Below, one piece after another: positions 25,201 to 32,973 of a stretch of DNA of 64,000 nucleotides. Where the stretch lies: contig NZ_RBWU01000003.1 in NCBI RefSeq assembly GCF_003634705.1, positions 124,001 to 188,000 of the forward strand, read 5' to 3'. The notes beneath the pieces were generated by a model, which worked only from the letters and a program-made list of their open reading frames with translations, was not told the DNA's origin and ran no database searches. The stretch comes from Actinomadura pelletieri DSM 43383 (GTDB lineage: Bacteria; Actinomycetota; Actinomycetes; Streptosporangiales; Streptosporangiaceae). The first letter of the stretch is position 1, and each line of letters opens with the position of its first letter. The position numbers and the translations under genes are program-made.

Positions 25201-25460
25201 CGGGCACCCGCGTCGACGACCTCGAGCCGCTCCAGTCCCTCACCAAGCTGAGAAGGCTGTTCCTCAACGGTTGCGATCGCGTCTCGGACCTCCGGCCCCT
25301 TGCGTCCCTACCGAACCTGAAGGCGCTGCGCCTGCACGGCGCCGCCCCCGGGTTGGATCTCTCGCCGCTGGCGGACAACCGCGGGCTCGACATCATCATC
25401 AGTGCGGGCCAGGAGGTTCGTGGGGCGGAGAGGTTCGGGCGGCGGCTGAAGTTCGCCTAG
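22203..25460 (+). CDS. NACHT NTPase with C-terminal leucine-rich repeats, bacterial NLR-like (1085 aa)
   Basis: Residues 1-260 are helical, like the N-terminal helical domains known before bacterial NACHT modules. NACHT: Walker A GEAGGGKST (291-299), Walker B LLVDGVDE (372-379), VTSRP sensor near 403, then a helical winged part to about 650 (FVHRTVQEYLTA). From about 835 to 1085 there are 9-10 leucine-rich repeats in LxxLxLxxxxxxDLxxL form. Bacterial NACHT proteins of this kind are known antiphage factors that sense a phage product through the C-terminus; here the target and the effector action are unknown. GTG 22203 follows AAAGGGGAG. Confidence 0.9.
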   Translation: MSVEVAALRVGGSVAQLAVGRWLAGHTTRDAAGKDLVELIKTGLPDEIKRRRVQRQLDVMAESVAERILTFAGHEFRGLDDGDREATLHEVTRTLEGADLSDEALFAADVDPVKLARGLRSRMPSRRAEFELGEAGARLYEVTLDECCDCLARIIVHLPQFGARASVETLGRLSGLSDQVASVLARLPVRTLDAPEGESEDDEFTRRYLASISESLDTLELFGVRFERFTRPQTTLSVAYISLNVSDERRRVSRPKAAQAVPINEWQDETAPSTVRVEAALADKRLMLLRGEAGGGKSTLLRWLAITAARGSFNGSLDDWNGCVPFLIKLRSHAGGSLPRPEEFIDDAAGNLAGIMPRGWAHRRLASGRALLLVDGVDEVTTAQRQAVRSWLKDLVAQFRDIRIVVTSRPAAAGYDWLRAEGFGTAFLEQLGPADVRKLVRHWYNAVRDCPDLPCPPERLPSYEARLLARLEAAPALRTLASSPLLAAMLCALNLDREALPRNRMGLYGAALDMLLETRDIKRGIPSTLERDQKIRILQDIAWHLSTSARVELPKAMVERLVADRLAAMPQVRVPPGTVLDELLQRSGVLREPVPGRIDFVHRTVQEYLTAKQAADLGDMDLLVRYAHRDTWRETVIMAAGHANEPLRRELLTGILDRARAEKRRARVLKLVAVACLETLPAVPDDLRADLDQCLDDLIPPRDDASARSLATAGEPVLARLPESLDGLNWTSASATIQTACLINGPGALDVLARYASESNSRRQGRLAEAWNYFDPDDFAERVLSRYPPGAELQVNRSPRQLRSLDRVPPLSHLIVSLERIDDFEFLAAHAQTLRGLTLFGDASLADLSLLPPLPALRVLSIGTPHLSDLGFLDDLPRLDRVYLSDCDQVTDYSPLARQTELTTLWLSHPTQLRTLTSLPPIGALETLALTSTNLAEGLAEIRAAVPGLRGLYASSSEWVGSLRPLTGLPLTELYVAYCPHVTDFDVLGTLPTLDTLDLSGTRVDDLEPLQSLTKLRRLFLNGCDRVSDLRPLASLPNLKALRLHGAAPGLDLSPLADNRGLDIIISAGQEVRGAERFGRRLKFA

Positions 25461-25497
25461 CCGGGCCTTCCGACTGTCTGGTCGGTCACACTCCGTT

Positions 25498-25519
25498 GAC
25501 CTCGACCGTGGTCGAGGTC
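25498..25519. repeat. perfect 10-bp inverted repeat after the NACHT gene
   Basis: GACCTCGACC-GT-GGTCGAGGTC begins 38 bp after the NACHT-LRR stop. No T-run follows, so it could be a terminator without a tail or an operator for the downstream exporter. TTGAC at 25496-25500 overlaps its left arm. Confidence 0.5.
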
Positions 25520-25702
25520 TGAAGCTGGAGACCGTTGAACTGGGGAGATTTGTCGGACCCAGCCGGAATACTCCAGGAACCATCGAAGTTTAACCGTTCG
25601 CGAAAGTGTCAGTCGCTGCACTATTTTGCGGCGGTAACCCCCTGAACATGCTCATCGGCCCCCGCGTGCCCGCGTGCCCGGGCCCTGACGATTGGATGAG
25701 AG

Positions 25703-27253
25703 TTGACCGCTTCCGCGTCTGCCAAGACAGCGGACGGCCCCGTCAAGGAACCCGACGCCGCGGGAGGACTCGATCGCGGCGTGCTCGTCATGGCCGGGGT
25801 CGTCGTCCTCGGCGCCGTCATGGCGATCCTGGACGTGACCGTCGTCAATGTGGCCATCAACGACCTGGCCAGGGAATTCAACACCTCGCTCGCGACGATC
25901 CAGTGGGTCGCGACCGGCTACACGCTCGCGCTGGCCACGGTGATCCCGCTCACGGGGTGGGCGTCGGCGAGGTTCGGCACCAAACGCCTCTACATGATCT
26001 CGATCGGGCTGTTCGTGGTCGGCTCGACGCTCGCCGGACTCGCCTGGTCGGCGGAGTCCCTCATCGTGTTCCGGGTCCTGCAGGGCCTCGGCGGCGGCAT
26101 GATCATGCCCGCGGCGATGACGATCCTGTCGCAGGCGGCGGGGCCGCAGCGGGTGGGCCAGGTGATGAGCATCGTCGGTGTGCCGATGCTGCTCGGCCCG
26201 ATCCTCGGCCCGATTCTCGGCGGCTACCTCGTCGACGACGTCTCCTGGCGGTGGATCTTCTTCATCAACCTGCCGATCGGGATCGTCGCGCTGGTGCTGG
26301 CGGCGAGGGTCCTCAAGAAGGACGAGCCCAAGCCGGCCGAGCGGCTCGACTTCCTCGGCCTGATCCTGCTGTCGCCCGGACTCGCGTCGCTGATCTACGG
26401 CGTGGCCAAGGGCGCGGAGGTGAAGGACTTCCTGAAGACGGAGCCGCTGGTCTTCACCGTCGTCGGCGCGGTGCTGGTCCTCGGGTTCGTGGTCCGGGCG
26501 TTGAGCGCCCGGAACCCGCTGATCGACCTGCGGCTGCTGCGGCGGCGGCCGGTGGTGGCGGCGTCCCTCACGATGATGCTGTTCATGGTCGCGTTCATGG
26601 GCGCGATGCTGCTGCTGCCGCTGTACTTCCAGACGGTGCGCGGTGAGGGCGCCACGACCGCTGGGCTGCTGCTGGCCCCGCAGGGGCTCGGCGCGATGGT
26701 GACGATGCCGATCGGCGGCAAGCTCACCGACCGGATCGGGCCCGGACGGGTCGTGCTGGTCGGCGTCACCGTGGTGGTGGCGGCGGTGGGGAGCTTCGCC
26801 GCGATCCTGGAGGCGGACTCCAGCTACTGGACGCTCGCCGGAGTCCTGTTCGTGATGGGTCTCGGCATGGGCATGACGATGATGCCGACGATGGCCGCGG
26901 CCATCCAGACGCTCGTGCACGACGAGGTTCCGCGCGCCAGCACGATGCTGAACATCATCCAGCAGGTGTCGGCGTCCATCGGCACCGCGATGATCTCGGT
27001 GCTGCTGGCGAACCGGATCACGTCCGAGCTGTCGGACGCGGGCCTCGCGGCCGGGGGCGGCGGTGAGATCGGCAGCACGGAGGAGGTGCCGCCGGCGGTC
27101 CTGGAGAGGATCGCGCCGCCGATGGCGGACGCGTTCCAGCACACCTACTGGTACGCGGTCGGGCTGCTCGCCCTGGCGTTCCTGCCCGCGCTTCTCCTGC
27201 CGCGCAGGAAGCCGGAGACGGGCCCGACCGACGCGCCGATGCCGATGCACTGA
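25703..27253 (+). CDS. DHA2 family MFS drug exporter (EmrB/QacA type, 516 aa)
   Basis: 14 predicted membrane helices. Seen: LDVTVVNVAIN in helix 1, QWVATGYTLALA in helix 2, GWASARFGTKRLY in the loop 2-3 signature, and RVLQGLGGGMIMPA with GPILGPILGGYLV in helix 5, the antiporter motif C. It uses the proton gradient to expel drugs or metabolites. TTG 25703 is the only plausible start because the next methionine lies inside helix 1. It stands alone, followed by a strong terminator. Confidence 0.92.
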   Translation: MTASASAKTADGPVKEPDAAGGLDRGVLVMAGVVVLGAVMAILDVTVVNVAINDLAREFNTSLATIQWVATGYTLALATVIPLTGWASARFGTKRLYMISIGLFVVGSTLAGLAWSAESLIVFRVLQGLGGGMIMPAAMTILSQAAGPQRVGQVMSIVGVPMLLGPILGPILGGYLVDDVSWRWIFFINLPIGIVALVLAARVLKKDEPKPAERLDFLGLILLSPGLASLIYGVAKGAEVKDFLKTEPLVFTVVGAVLVLGFVVRALSARNPLIDLRLLRRRPVVAASLTMMLFMVAFMGAMLLLPLYFQTVRGEGATTAGLLLAPQGLGAMVTMPIGGKLTDRIGPGRVVLVGVTVVVAAVGSFAAILEADSSYWTLAGVLFVMGLGMGMTMMPTMAAAIQTLVHDEVPRASTMLNIIQQVSASIGTAMISVLLANRITSELSDAGLAAGGGGEIGSTEEVPPAVLERIAPPMADAFQHTYWYAVGLLALAFLPALLLPRRKPETGPTDAPMPMH

Positions 27254-27288
27254 CACCGGAGACGCTCGGGGAGCCGCTGAAGCGATGC

Positions 27289-27320
27289 CAGACCCGGCCG
27301 GGGACACCCGGCCGGGTCTG
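27289..27320. terminator. strong hairpin between convergent genes
   Basis: A perfect 14-bp stem (27289-27302 with 27307-27320) closes a 4-nt loop. It lies between the exporter (plus) and the acyl-CoA synthetase (minus) and can serve both directions. Confidence 0.85.
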
Positions 27321-27346
27321 CGTTCGTTTCGACCCTTCTCGGGCCG

Positions 27347-28921
27347 TCAGGGGCCGTCTGGGGGGCTGTCAGGCCGTTGCGGGACGCTCGCGCGGGACCG
27401 GTACTCGTCCTTCAGGAGCCGCTTGTAGAGCTTGCCGGTCGGGTGCCGGGGAAGCTCGGCGCGGAAGTCGACCGTTCGCGGGCACTTGTACCCGGCGAGC
27501 CGGTCCCGGCAGTAGTCGATCAGCTCGGCCTCCAGTTCGGGGCCGGCGTCGTCCATGGACATGGGCTGGACGACGGCCTTCACGGCCTCGCCCATCTCGG
27601 GGTCCGGAACGCCGAACACGGCGACGTCGGCGACCTTCGGATGGACGGCGAGGACGTTCTCGGCCTCCTGCGGGTAGACGTTCACCCCACCGCTGATGAT
27701 CACGTGGTCGCGGCGGTCGGTGAGGTAGATGAAGCCTTCCTCGTCCACGTACCCGATGTCGCCGACGGTCGTCCAGCCGCGGCCCCACGGGTCACGGGAC
27801 TCGGCGGTCTTCACCGCGTCGCGGTGGTACTCGAAGATGGGCGCGTTGCCGAAGTACAGCGTCCCGGGAGTGCCGGGCGGGAGTTCCCGGCCCTCCTCGT
27901 CACAGACATGGACCTCTCCTAAGAGCGGACGGCCGACGGTCCCGCGGTGGGCGAGCCAGTCCTCGGAGTTGGTGTAGACGAAACAGTTGGCCTCGGTGGC
28001 GGCGTAGTACTCGTGCAGCACCGGCCCCCACCACTCGATCATCTGTTCCTTCACGGGAACGGGACAGGGCGCCGCCGCGTGCACGGCGGCGCGCAGGCTC
28101 GACAGGTCGTGGCGGGTACGGGTCTCCTTCGGGAGCTTGAGCATCCGGATGAACATGGTCGGCACCCACTGGCTGTGCGTGACGCGGTACTTCTCGATCG
28201 CGGCGAGGGCCTGCTCGGGGTCGAACCTCTCCATCACCACGACGGTCGCGCCGAAGCGGTGCATGGTGACGCAGTAGCGCAGCGGCGCGGCGTGGTAGAG
28301 CGGCGCCGGGGACAGGTAGACCGAGTCCGCGTCGGGCTGGAACAGCAGCGACAGGAGCCCGTGGAGGATCTTCTGGCTGCCCATGGGCCCCTCGGGCAGG
28401 GGCAGCTTGACGCCCTTGGGGCGTCCCGTCGTCCCGGACGAGTAGAGCATGTCGTGGCCCTCGCGCTCGTCCTCGATCGGTGTCGCCGGGTGGCGGGCGA
28501 CGCGCTCCTCGTAGGACTCGTAACCGGGGACCGTGCCGCCGAGCATGAGGCGCAGCGGCACGTCCGGCATCGGCACGCTCGACACCGGCCATTCGCCGGT
28601 CTCCATCGCCGCGCTGGTGATGAAGGCCTTCGCCCCGCAGTTGTCCACGATGTAGGCGAGCTCGTCGGGCCGTAGCCGTGTGCTGACGGCCGTGTAGTAG
28701 AGCCCGGAGCGCTGCGCCGCCCACGCGATGGCCAGGAAGAGCGGGTGGTTCTCCAGCATGAACGCGATATGGTCCCCCGGACGCAGCCCCTCCGCGCGGA
28801 GCAGCTGCGCGAGCCGGTTGGACTCCTCGTTCAGTTCCCGGTAGGTGAGGACCTCCCCGGAGCCCGCCATGACGACGGCGGGCTTGTCGGGCGTCTGTGC
28901 GGCGATTTGCCCAAGATGCAT
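27347..28921 (-). CDS. acyl-CoA synthetase, AMP-binding (524 aa)
   Basis: ANL superfamily enzyme that activates a fatty or aromatic acid as acyl-AMP and then acyl-CoA. Seen: MLYSSGTTGRPKGVKLP (P-loop-like motif near 158-174), YYAATEANC (motif II), TTVGDIGYVDEEGFIYLTDR (hinge) and HPTGKLYKR with the catalytic lysine near the end. The full length is normal. The substrate is unknown; FadD4/FadD19-type proteins look nearest from memory. Confidence 0.9.
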   Translation of the reverse strand: MHLGQIAAQTPDKPAVVMAGSGEVLTYRELNEESNRLAQLLRAEGLRPGDHIAFMLENHPLFLAIAWAAQRSGLYYTAVSTRLRPDELAYIVDNCGAKAFITSAAMETGEWPVSSVPMPDVPLRLMLGGTVPGYESYEERVARHPATPIEDEREGHDMLYSSGTTGRPKGVKLPLPEGPMGSQKILHGLLSLLFQPDADSVYLSPAPLYHAAPLRYCVTMHRFGATVVVMERFDPEQALAAIEKYRVTHSQWVPTMFIRMLKLPKETRTRHDLSSLRAAVHAAAPCPVPVKEQMIEWWGPVLHEYYAATEANCFVYTNSEDWLAHRGTVGRPLLGEVHVCDEEGRELPPGTPGTLYFGNAPIFEYHRDAVKTAESRDPWGRGWTTVGDIGYVDEEGFIYLTDRRDHVIISGGVNVYPQEAENVLAVHPKVADVAVFGVPDPEMGEAVKAVVQPMSMDDAGPELEAELIDYCRDRLAGYKCPRTVDFRAELPRHPTGKLYKRLLKDEYRSRASVPQRPDSPPDGP

Positions 28922-28978
28922 GCCCCCGCACGCTACCGGCCGGAAGACCGGCGTGAGGACCCGTCTGGTTCGGGCGGG

Positions 28979-29209
28979 TCAGACGAGCATGTGGTCGAAG
29001 TCGCCGTCCTTGGCTCCTCCGACGAAGGCCTCCACCTCCTCGCGCGTGTAGACGAGCACGGCTCCCTCTGGATCACGGGAGTTGCGAACGGCGATCTCCC
29101 CGCTGGGGAGTTCGGCCATCTCGACGCAGTTGCCGGACGGATTGCTCCGCCGACTCTTCTGCCAGACGAGTTCGCCGCGCCAGACGTCCAGCAGCTGTTG
29201 GCCGTCCAT
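28979..29209 (-). CDS. DUF397 domain protein (76 aa)
   Basis: The typical DUF397 string is present: WQKSRRSNPSGNCVEMAEL, then AVRNSRDPEG and the C-terminal FVGGAKDGDFDH. These small actinobacterial proteins usually sit next to an XRE regulator and an ATP-binding anti-sigma-like protein. Here only the ATP-binding gene is next door (divergent, 29408) and no XRE gene is present. ATG 29209 has a GGAGGGGG run upstream. Confidence 0.9.
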   Translation of the reverse strand: MDGQQLLDVWRGELVWQKSRRSNPSGNCVEMAELPSGEIAVRNSRDPEGAVLVYTREEVEAFVGGAKDGDFDHMLV

Positions 29210-29287
29210 CGTTGTGCCCCCTCCAGGCGTCTCCAGCCCCCGCGAACGGAGGCCGCGATCTCGCCCCACCCCACACCATGGTACGAG

Positions 29288-29322
29288 ATGCACGTGCATT
29301 CGTTCTTGCATTGGTTCATGCA
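29288..29322. repeat. cluster of TGCA-centred palindromes
   Basis: ATGCACGTGCAT (29288-29299) is a perfect 12-bp palindrome. TGCAT-N6-ATGCA (29307-29322) follows, and TTGCATCTGCA lies just beyond. The cluster is in the divergent region between the DUF397 gene and the ATP-binding gene and may be an operator. Confidence 0.6.
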
Positions 29323-29407
29323 GACGGTCTTGCATCTGCACGACTTGAGGAGCAAGATAGCGAACGCTCGCCGGTGACCACCCCGCACGCCTCTGAGGTT
29401 GCTGACC

Positions 29408-30124
29408 ATGACCGTTGACCAGGCACACGACGTCGCGACTCCCGCCGCCATGGGGAGCGGTCGGTCGCGGCACGCTCCGGCCCTTCACCCCTGGCCCGAC
29501 GCGCCTCCGGCGCGGCTCGGACCCAATGTCGCGGCGAACGGCGCCGGCCATGTTCAGGGCGGTCCGGCCGCCGGGTCCGCGAGCGGTCCGGCCGTCGTGC
29601 CGGGCCTGGCCGGGCTGTGGCCCGCGCCGCACGCCGGCACGCCGCGCATGGCGCGGCGCGTGTTCCCGGCCGAGATCACCGCGCCCCGGTCGGCGCGCGA
29701 GTTCACCCACGCCACGTTGGACGGCTGGGGCCTCGCGGGCGCCGCCGGGGACGTCGTCATCGCGGTGTCGGAGCTGGTGACCAACGCGCTGCGGCACGGC
29801 ATGGAGGGTCTCCCCCAGCCGTTGCCGCTGTGCCCCATCCAACTCGTCCTGATCGGGCACCCGAGGCGCCTGGTCATCTCGGTGACCGACCCGGGCGGAC
29901 GCGCGCCCGAGCCGGTTCCGAGCGACCCCGCCGGGTTCGTCGAGGGCGGCCGCGGCCTGCTGGTCGTCGGCGCGATCAGCGACGCGTGGGGCTGGGCGCG
30001 GCTCGCCACCGGCGGGAAGGCCGTCTGGGCGGCCTTCGACCTGCGGTTCACCCCTCCAGCGCCACCGGAAGCGGCTCCGGCTCGTCCCGCTCCGGCCGGC
30101 CCGCAGGACGCTCCAGCTCACTGA
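29408..30124 (+). CDS. ATP-binding protein, anti-sigma/serine kinase type (238 aa)
   Basis: HATPase_c_2 protein related to RsbW/SpoIIAB. The N box is [13 protein letters not shown], the G1-like box [11 protein letters not shown] and the G2 box [17 protein letters not shown] long disordered N-terminus (1-85) and a proline/alanine tail flank the domain. It may bind or phosphorylate an anti-anti-sigma factor; the target is unknown. ATG 29408 has GAGG 9 nt upstream. The last 77 bp overlap the 3' end of otsA on the other strand. Confidence 0.85.
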   Translation: MTVDQAHDVATPAAMGSGRSRHAPALHPWPDAPPARLGPNVAANGAGHVQGGPAAGSASGPAVVPGLAGLWPAPHAGTPRMARRVFPAEITAPRSAREFTHATLDGWGLAGAAGDVVIAVSELVTNALRHGMEGLPQPLPLCPIQLVLIGHPRRLVISVTDPGGRAPEPVPSDPAGFVEGGRGLLVVGAISDAWGWARLATGGKAVWAAFDLRFTPPAPPEAAPARPAPAGPQDAPAH

Positions 30125-31490
30125 GGAACGCGTGGGCCCAGCGGTCCACGTCGTTCTCGATCACGCGGCGGCGCATCGTGCGCATCCGCCGGGCCTGCTC
30201 GGCGGGCTCGGCCTCCAGCGCGGCCATCAGCGTGCTCTTCAGCCCGTCGATGTCGTACGGGTTGACCTGGAACGCGCCCCGCTTCAGCTCCGCGGCGGCA
30301 CCGGTGAACTCGCTGAGCACGAGCGCGCCGCGCAGATCCTTGCGGCAGGCCACGTACTCCTTCGCGACGAGGTTCATGCCGTCCCGCAGCGGTGTCACGA
30401 CCATCACGTCCGCTGCCAGGTACAACGCGGTCAGCTCCGCGCGGTCATAGGAGCTGTGCAGATAATGGACGACCGGAAACCCGATCTCGCCGTACTCGCC
30501 GTTGATGCGGCCGACCTGCTGCTCGATCTCCTCCCGTAGCAGCTGGTACTGCTCGACGCGCTCCCGGCTCGGCGTCGCGATCTGCACGAACACGGCCTGG
30601 CCCGGTTTGAGGCGGCCGTCGTCGAACAGCTCCCCGAACGCCTGGAGACGCTGCGTGATGCCCTTGGTGTAGTCGAGCCTGTCCACGCCGAGCAGGACGG
30701 TCGCGTCGCCCAGGTCGGCCCGGATCTCCTGGACCCGCTCCTGGACGTCCGGACGTCCCACGAGGTCGTTGAGCTCGCCCACGTCCACGGAGATGGGGAA
30801 CGCCCGTGCCCGGACGATCCGGTCGTCCCAGAAGACGTCCTGCTTGACGTAGCGGGCCTCCAGGAGCCTGCGGCAGAGCCGCACGAAGTTGGCCGCCGCG
30901 CCCGGGAGCTGGAAGCCGACCAGGTCGGCGCCGAGCAGGCCCTCCAGGATCTGCCGCCGCCACGGAAGCTGCCAGAACAGCTCCAGCGGCGGGAACGGGA
31001 TGTGCAGGAAGAAGCCGATGCGCAGGTCGGGACGCAGCTCGCGCAGCATCCGCGGGACGAGTTGGAGCTGGTAGTCCTGCACCCAGACGACCCCGTCCCG
31101 TGCCGCGACCTTCGCCGCCGCCTCCGCGAACCGCCGGTTCACGCGGACGTAGGCGTCCCACATCGAACGGTCGTAGACGGGCGGCGCGACGACGTCGTGG
31201 TAGAGCGGCCACAGCGTGGCGTTCGAGAAGCCCTCGTAGTAAAGCTCCACCTCCCGCGCGGACTGCGCGATCGGGTGCAGCTCCATGCCGTCCTCCTCGA
31301 ACGGCTCCAGTTCCTCGTCCGGCGCTCCCGTCCAGCCGATCCAGGTCCCCTGCCTGCGCCGCATCACCGGCGCGATGGCGCTGACCAGTCCACCCGGACT
31401 GCGCCGCCAGCGCGGAACACCGTCCGCTCCGACGGTCCGGTCGACCGGCAGCCGGTTGGCCACCACAACGAACTCACTACCGCGTGACAC
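30048..31490 (-). CDS. otsA: trehalose-6-phosphate synthase OtsA (480 aa)
   Basis: GT20 glycosyltransferase that joins UDP- or GDP-glucose and glucose-6-phosphate to trehalose-6-phosphate, for osmotic and spore protection. Seen: [11 protein letters not shown] at the start, [47 protein letters not shown] and [14 protein letters not shown], all diagnostic. Length is normal. GTG 31490 is the start; no ribosome site is evident. No otsB lies beside it in this window. Confidence 0.95.
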   Translation of the reverse strand: MSRGSEFVVVANRLPVDRTVGADGVPRWRRSPGGLVSAIAPVMRRRQGTWIGWTGAPDEELEPFEEDGMELHPIAQSAREVELYYEGFSNATLWPLYHDVVAPPVYDRSMWDAYVRVNRRFAEAAAKVAARDGVVWVQDYQLQLVPRMLRELRPDLRIGFFLHIPFPPLELFWQLPWRRQILEGLLGADLVGFQLPGAAANFVRLCRRLLEARYVKQDVFWDDRIVRARAFPISVDVGELNDLVGRPDVQERVQEIRADLGDATVLLGVDRLDYTKGITQRLQAFGELFDDGRLKPGQAVFVQIATPSRERVEQYQLLREEIEQQVGRINGEYGEIGFPVVHYLHSSYDRAELTALYLAADVMVVTPLRDGMNLVAKEYVACRKDLRGALVLSEFTGAAAELKRGAFQVNPYDIDGLKSTLMAALEAEPAEQARRMRTMRRRVIENDVDRWAHAFLSELERPAGRPERDEPEPLPVALEG

Positions 31491-31805
31491 CTAAGACCCG
31501 CCTCTCCAGGAACTCTCAGTGATCACTCATGCCCAGAAACGGTCATAAGGAACATCTTGTCACTTCGACGTTAAGGTGAGATGTCCTGAAAAGGTCGGTG
31601 TCAGGGCGGTGGGCGTCCCGCTACGAGGATTGGAGCGGACCATATTCCTGTCCAGGCTGGTGACAGTTGTTTACCTGACGGTCATGTGGCTCCTGCGCCA
31701 GACGTGAGTCGGACGAGATAAGTGACTTTCGTCACACTTCAGTGTCAGGAGACGGCCGGGCGCGTCGGCGCTCCGGAGGCCCTGCGGCAGTCCCTGAACC
31801 GCCGA
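31491..31805. other. intergenic region with a CRP-like site, no gene seen
   Basis: The stretch from the otsA start to the terminator at 31806 has no convincing gene. It is less GC-rich than its neighbours. At 31721-31736 it holds a CRP-type palindrome, listed separately, and ACACT-N2-AGTGT at 31734-31745. Confidence 0.5.
31721..31736. promoter_or_regulatory. CRP/FNR-like palindrome GTGA-N6-TCAC
   Basis: AGTGACTTTCGTCACA matches the actinobacterial Crp consensus core GTGA-N6-TCAC. It is 230 bp upstream of otsA, the only gene that could use it in the minus direction. Confidence 0.5.
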
Positions 31806-31840
31806 CGGCCCGTCCACGCTCGGAAAGCGCGGACGGGCCG
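31806..31840 (-). terminator. hairpin downstream of the DoxX gene
   Basis: The 10-bp perfect outer stem (31806-31815 with 31831-31840) continues inward as 4 more pairs after one mismatch around a 5-nt loop. It sits 43 bp past the DoxX stop. Confidence 0.75.
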
Positions 31841-31882
31841 GGCGAGTGGGTCGATCCGGACGGGCCGGAGCCGTCGGGCCGG

Positions 31883-32338
31883 TCAGGCGGCGACGGACTC
31901 CCGGTCTGGAGCGTTCTCCCGGCGACCCCACAGGAGGGCGTCGAGTGAGAAGCGGCCCGCGCCCGTGGCGGCGAACAGCAGCGCGGCGGCGCCGAGCACC
32001 ATCACGTACTCGAAGCCGCCCTCGTCGAGGAACAGGCCCTGTCCTCTGTGGGCGTACCAGAACGCGCCGGCCATGTTCAGGGCGATCAGGACGCCCGCGA
32101 CCGGGACCAGCAGGCCCAGGATCAGCGCGATGCCGCCGATCAACTCGACGTAGGAGCAGAACACGGCGGCGGCGTCCGGGAGCGGAATGCCGAGCTTGTC
32201 GAACCCGGCGGCCACTCCGGAGTGGCCGGTGTCGGCGACCTTCTGCCAGCCGTGCGCGACGAAGATGACACCGACCGCCAGGCGGCCGACGAGGAGTCCG
32301 GCGTCGGGGAGTGCGGGGGGACGGCGGAGCGGGAGCAT
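31883..32338 (-). CDS. DoxX family membrane protein (151 aa)
   Basis: Four predicted membrane helices with the DoxX pattern: LLVGRLAVGVIFVAHGWQKV, GIPLPDAAAVFCSYVELIGG and ALNMAGAFWYAHRGQGLF. Members often join redox or thiol-stress complexes. ATG 32338 has GAGGAGA 7 nt upstream; the longer frame to 32428 would run into the operator. It is divergent from a MarR gene that probably represses it. Confidence 0.87.
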   Translation of the reverse strand: MLPLRRPPALPDAGLLVGRLAVGVIFVAHGWQKVADTGHSGVAAGFDKLGIPLPDAAAVFCSYVELIGGIALILGLLVPVAGVLIALNMAGAFWYAHRGQGLFLDEGGFEYVMVLGAAALLFAATGAGRFSLDALLWGRRENAPDRESVAA

Positions 32339-32355
32339 GCCTCGGTCTCCTCTTG

Positions 32356-32375
32356 TTGAAGGTTCAAATATGAAC
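32356..32375. promoter_or_regulatory. overlapping palindromes, probable MarR operator for doxX
   Basis: TTGAA-GG-TTCAA (32356-32367) overlaps GTTCA-AATA-TGAAC (32362-32375). They lie between the DoxX start (32338, minus) and the MarR start (32476, plus). Confidence 0.62.
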
Positions 32376-32463
32376 GGTTTCGACGCTAGCAGACGGTGAT
32401 TCAAATCCGGACCATTTAGAAATTTCAACTAGCCTTCTAACCAACTAGAATCACCAGGCCACG

Positions 32464-32469
32464 TAGAAT
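32464..32469 (+). promoter_or_regulatory. -10 box TAGAAT for a leaderless MarR start
   Basis: TAGAAT ends 6 nt before ATG 32476. The ten bases TAGAATCACC here (32464-32473) also occur at 32446-32455, an 18-bp-period direct repeat. Confidence 0.48.
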
Positions 32470-32475
32470 CACCGC

Positions 32476-32937
32476 ATGAACGACGCGGGGGACGCTCTCG
32501 AACCACGGGAGATGCGGGCCTGGATCGCCTTCCTGGCCGCCGGGCACCTGATCGACCACGAGATCGAGCGGCAGCTCAAACGTGACGGTGGGCTCTCCCA
32601 CGCCGAGTTCGAGGTGCTGGTCGGGCTGAGCATGGCCGAAGGCAACCGGCTGCGCATGTCCGACCTGGCACGGCTGGTGATGGTGTCCAAGAGCCGCCTC
32701 ACCTACCAGGTCACCAGACTCGAACGGGCCGGACTCGTCCGCCGGACCGGCAACGAGTCGGACCGGCGCTCGGTATGGGCGGAGCTGACCGACAAGGGCG
32801 CCGAAGTGCTGGCCCGCGTCCGGCCGGGGCACCGCCGCGTCGTCCGCGAGACGCTGATCGAGGTGCTCGACCCGGAGGAGATCGAACTGCTCGGCGACGC
32901 CCTCGGCCGTGTCGCCGAGCGGTTGCGCCGGCGGTGA
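32476..32937 (+). CDS. MarR family transcriptional regulator (153 aa)
   Basis: Winged helix: LSHAEFEVLVGLS, MSDLARLVMVSKSRLTYQV (recognition helix), RLERAGLVRRTGNESDRRSVWAELT cited as pattern with the wing at ESDRRSVWAELT. Dimer helices flank it. It likely controls the divergent DoxX gene through the palindromes at 32356-32375. ATG 32476 fits the TAGAAT box 6 nt upstream. Confidence 0.9.
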   Translation: MNDAGDALEPREMRAWIAFLAAGHLIDHEIERQLKRDGGLSHAEFEVLVGLSMAEGNRLRMSDLARLVMVSKSRLTYQVTRLERAGLVRRTGNESDRRSVWAELTDKGAEVLARVRPGHRRVVRETLIEVLDPEEIELLGDALGRVAERLRRR

Positions 32938-32973
32938 CCCGCGGTGGCGGCGACCGCCGGGGAGGCCGTGCGC

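Noticed and set aside
30048-30124. A common cause for the 77-bp convergent overlaps here and at 48654-48730
   Set aside because: Both are simple tail-to-tail overlaps with no shared sequence; the equal length is most likely chance.
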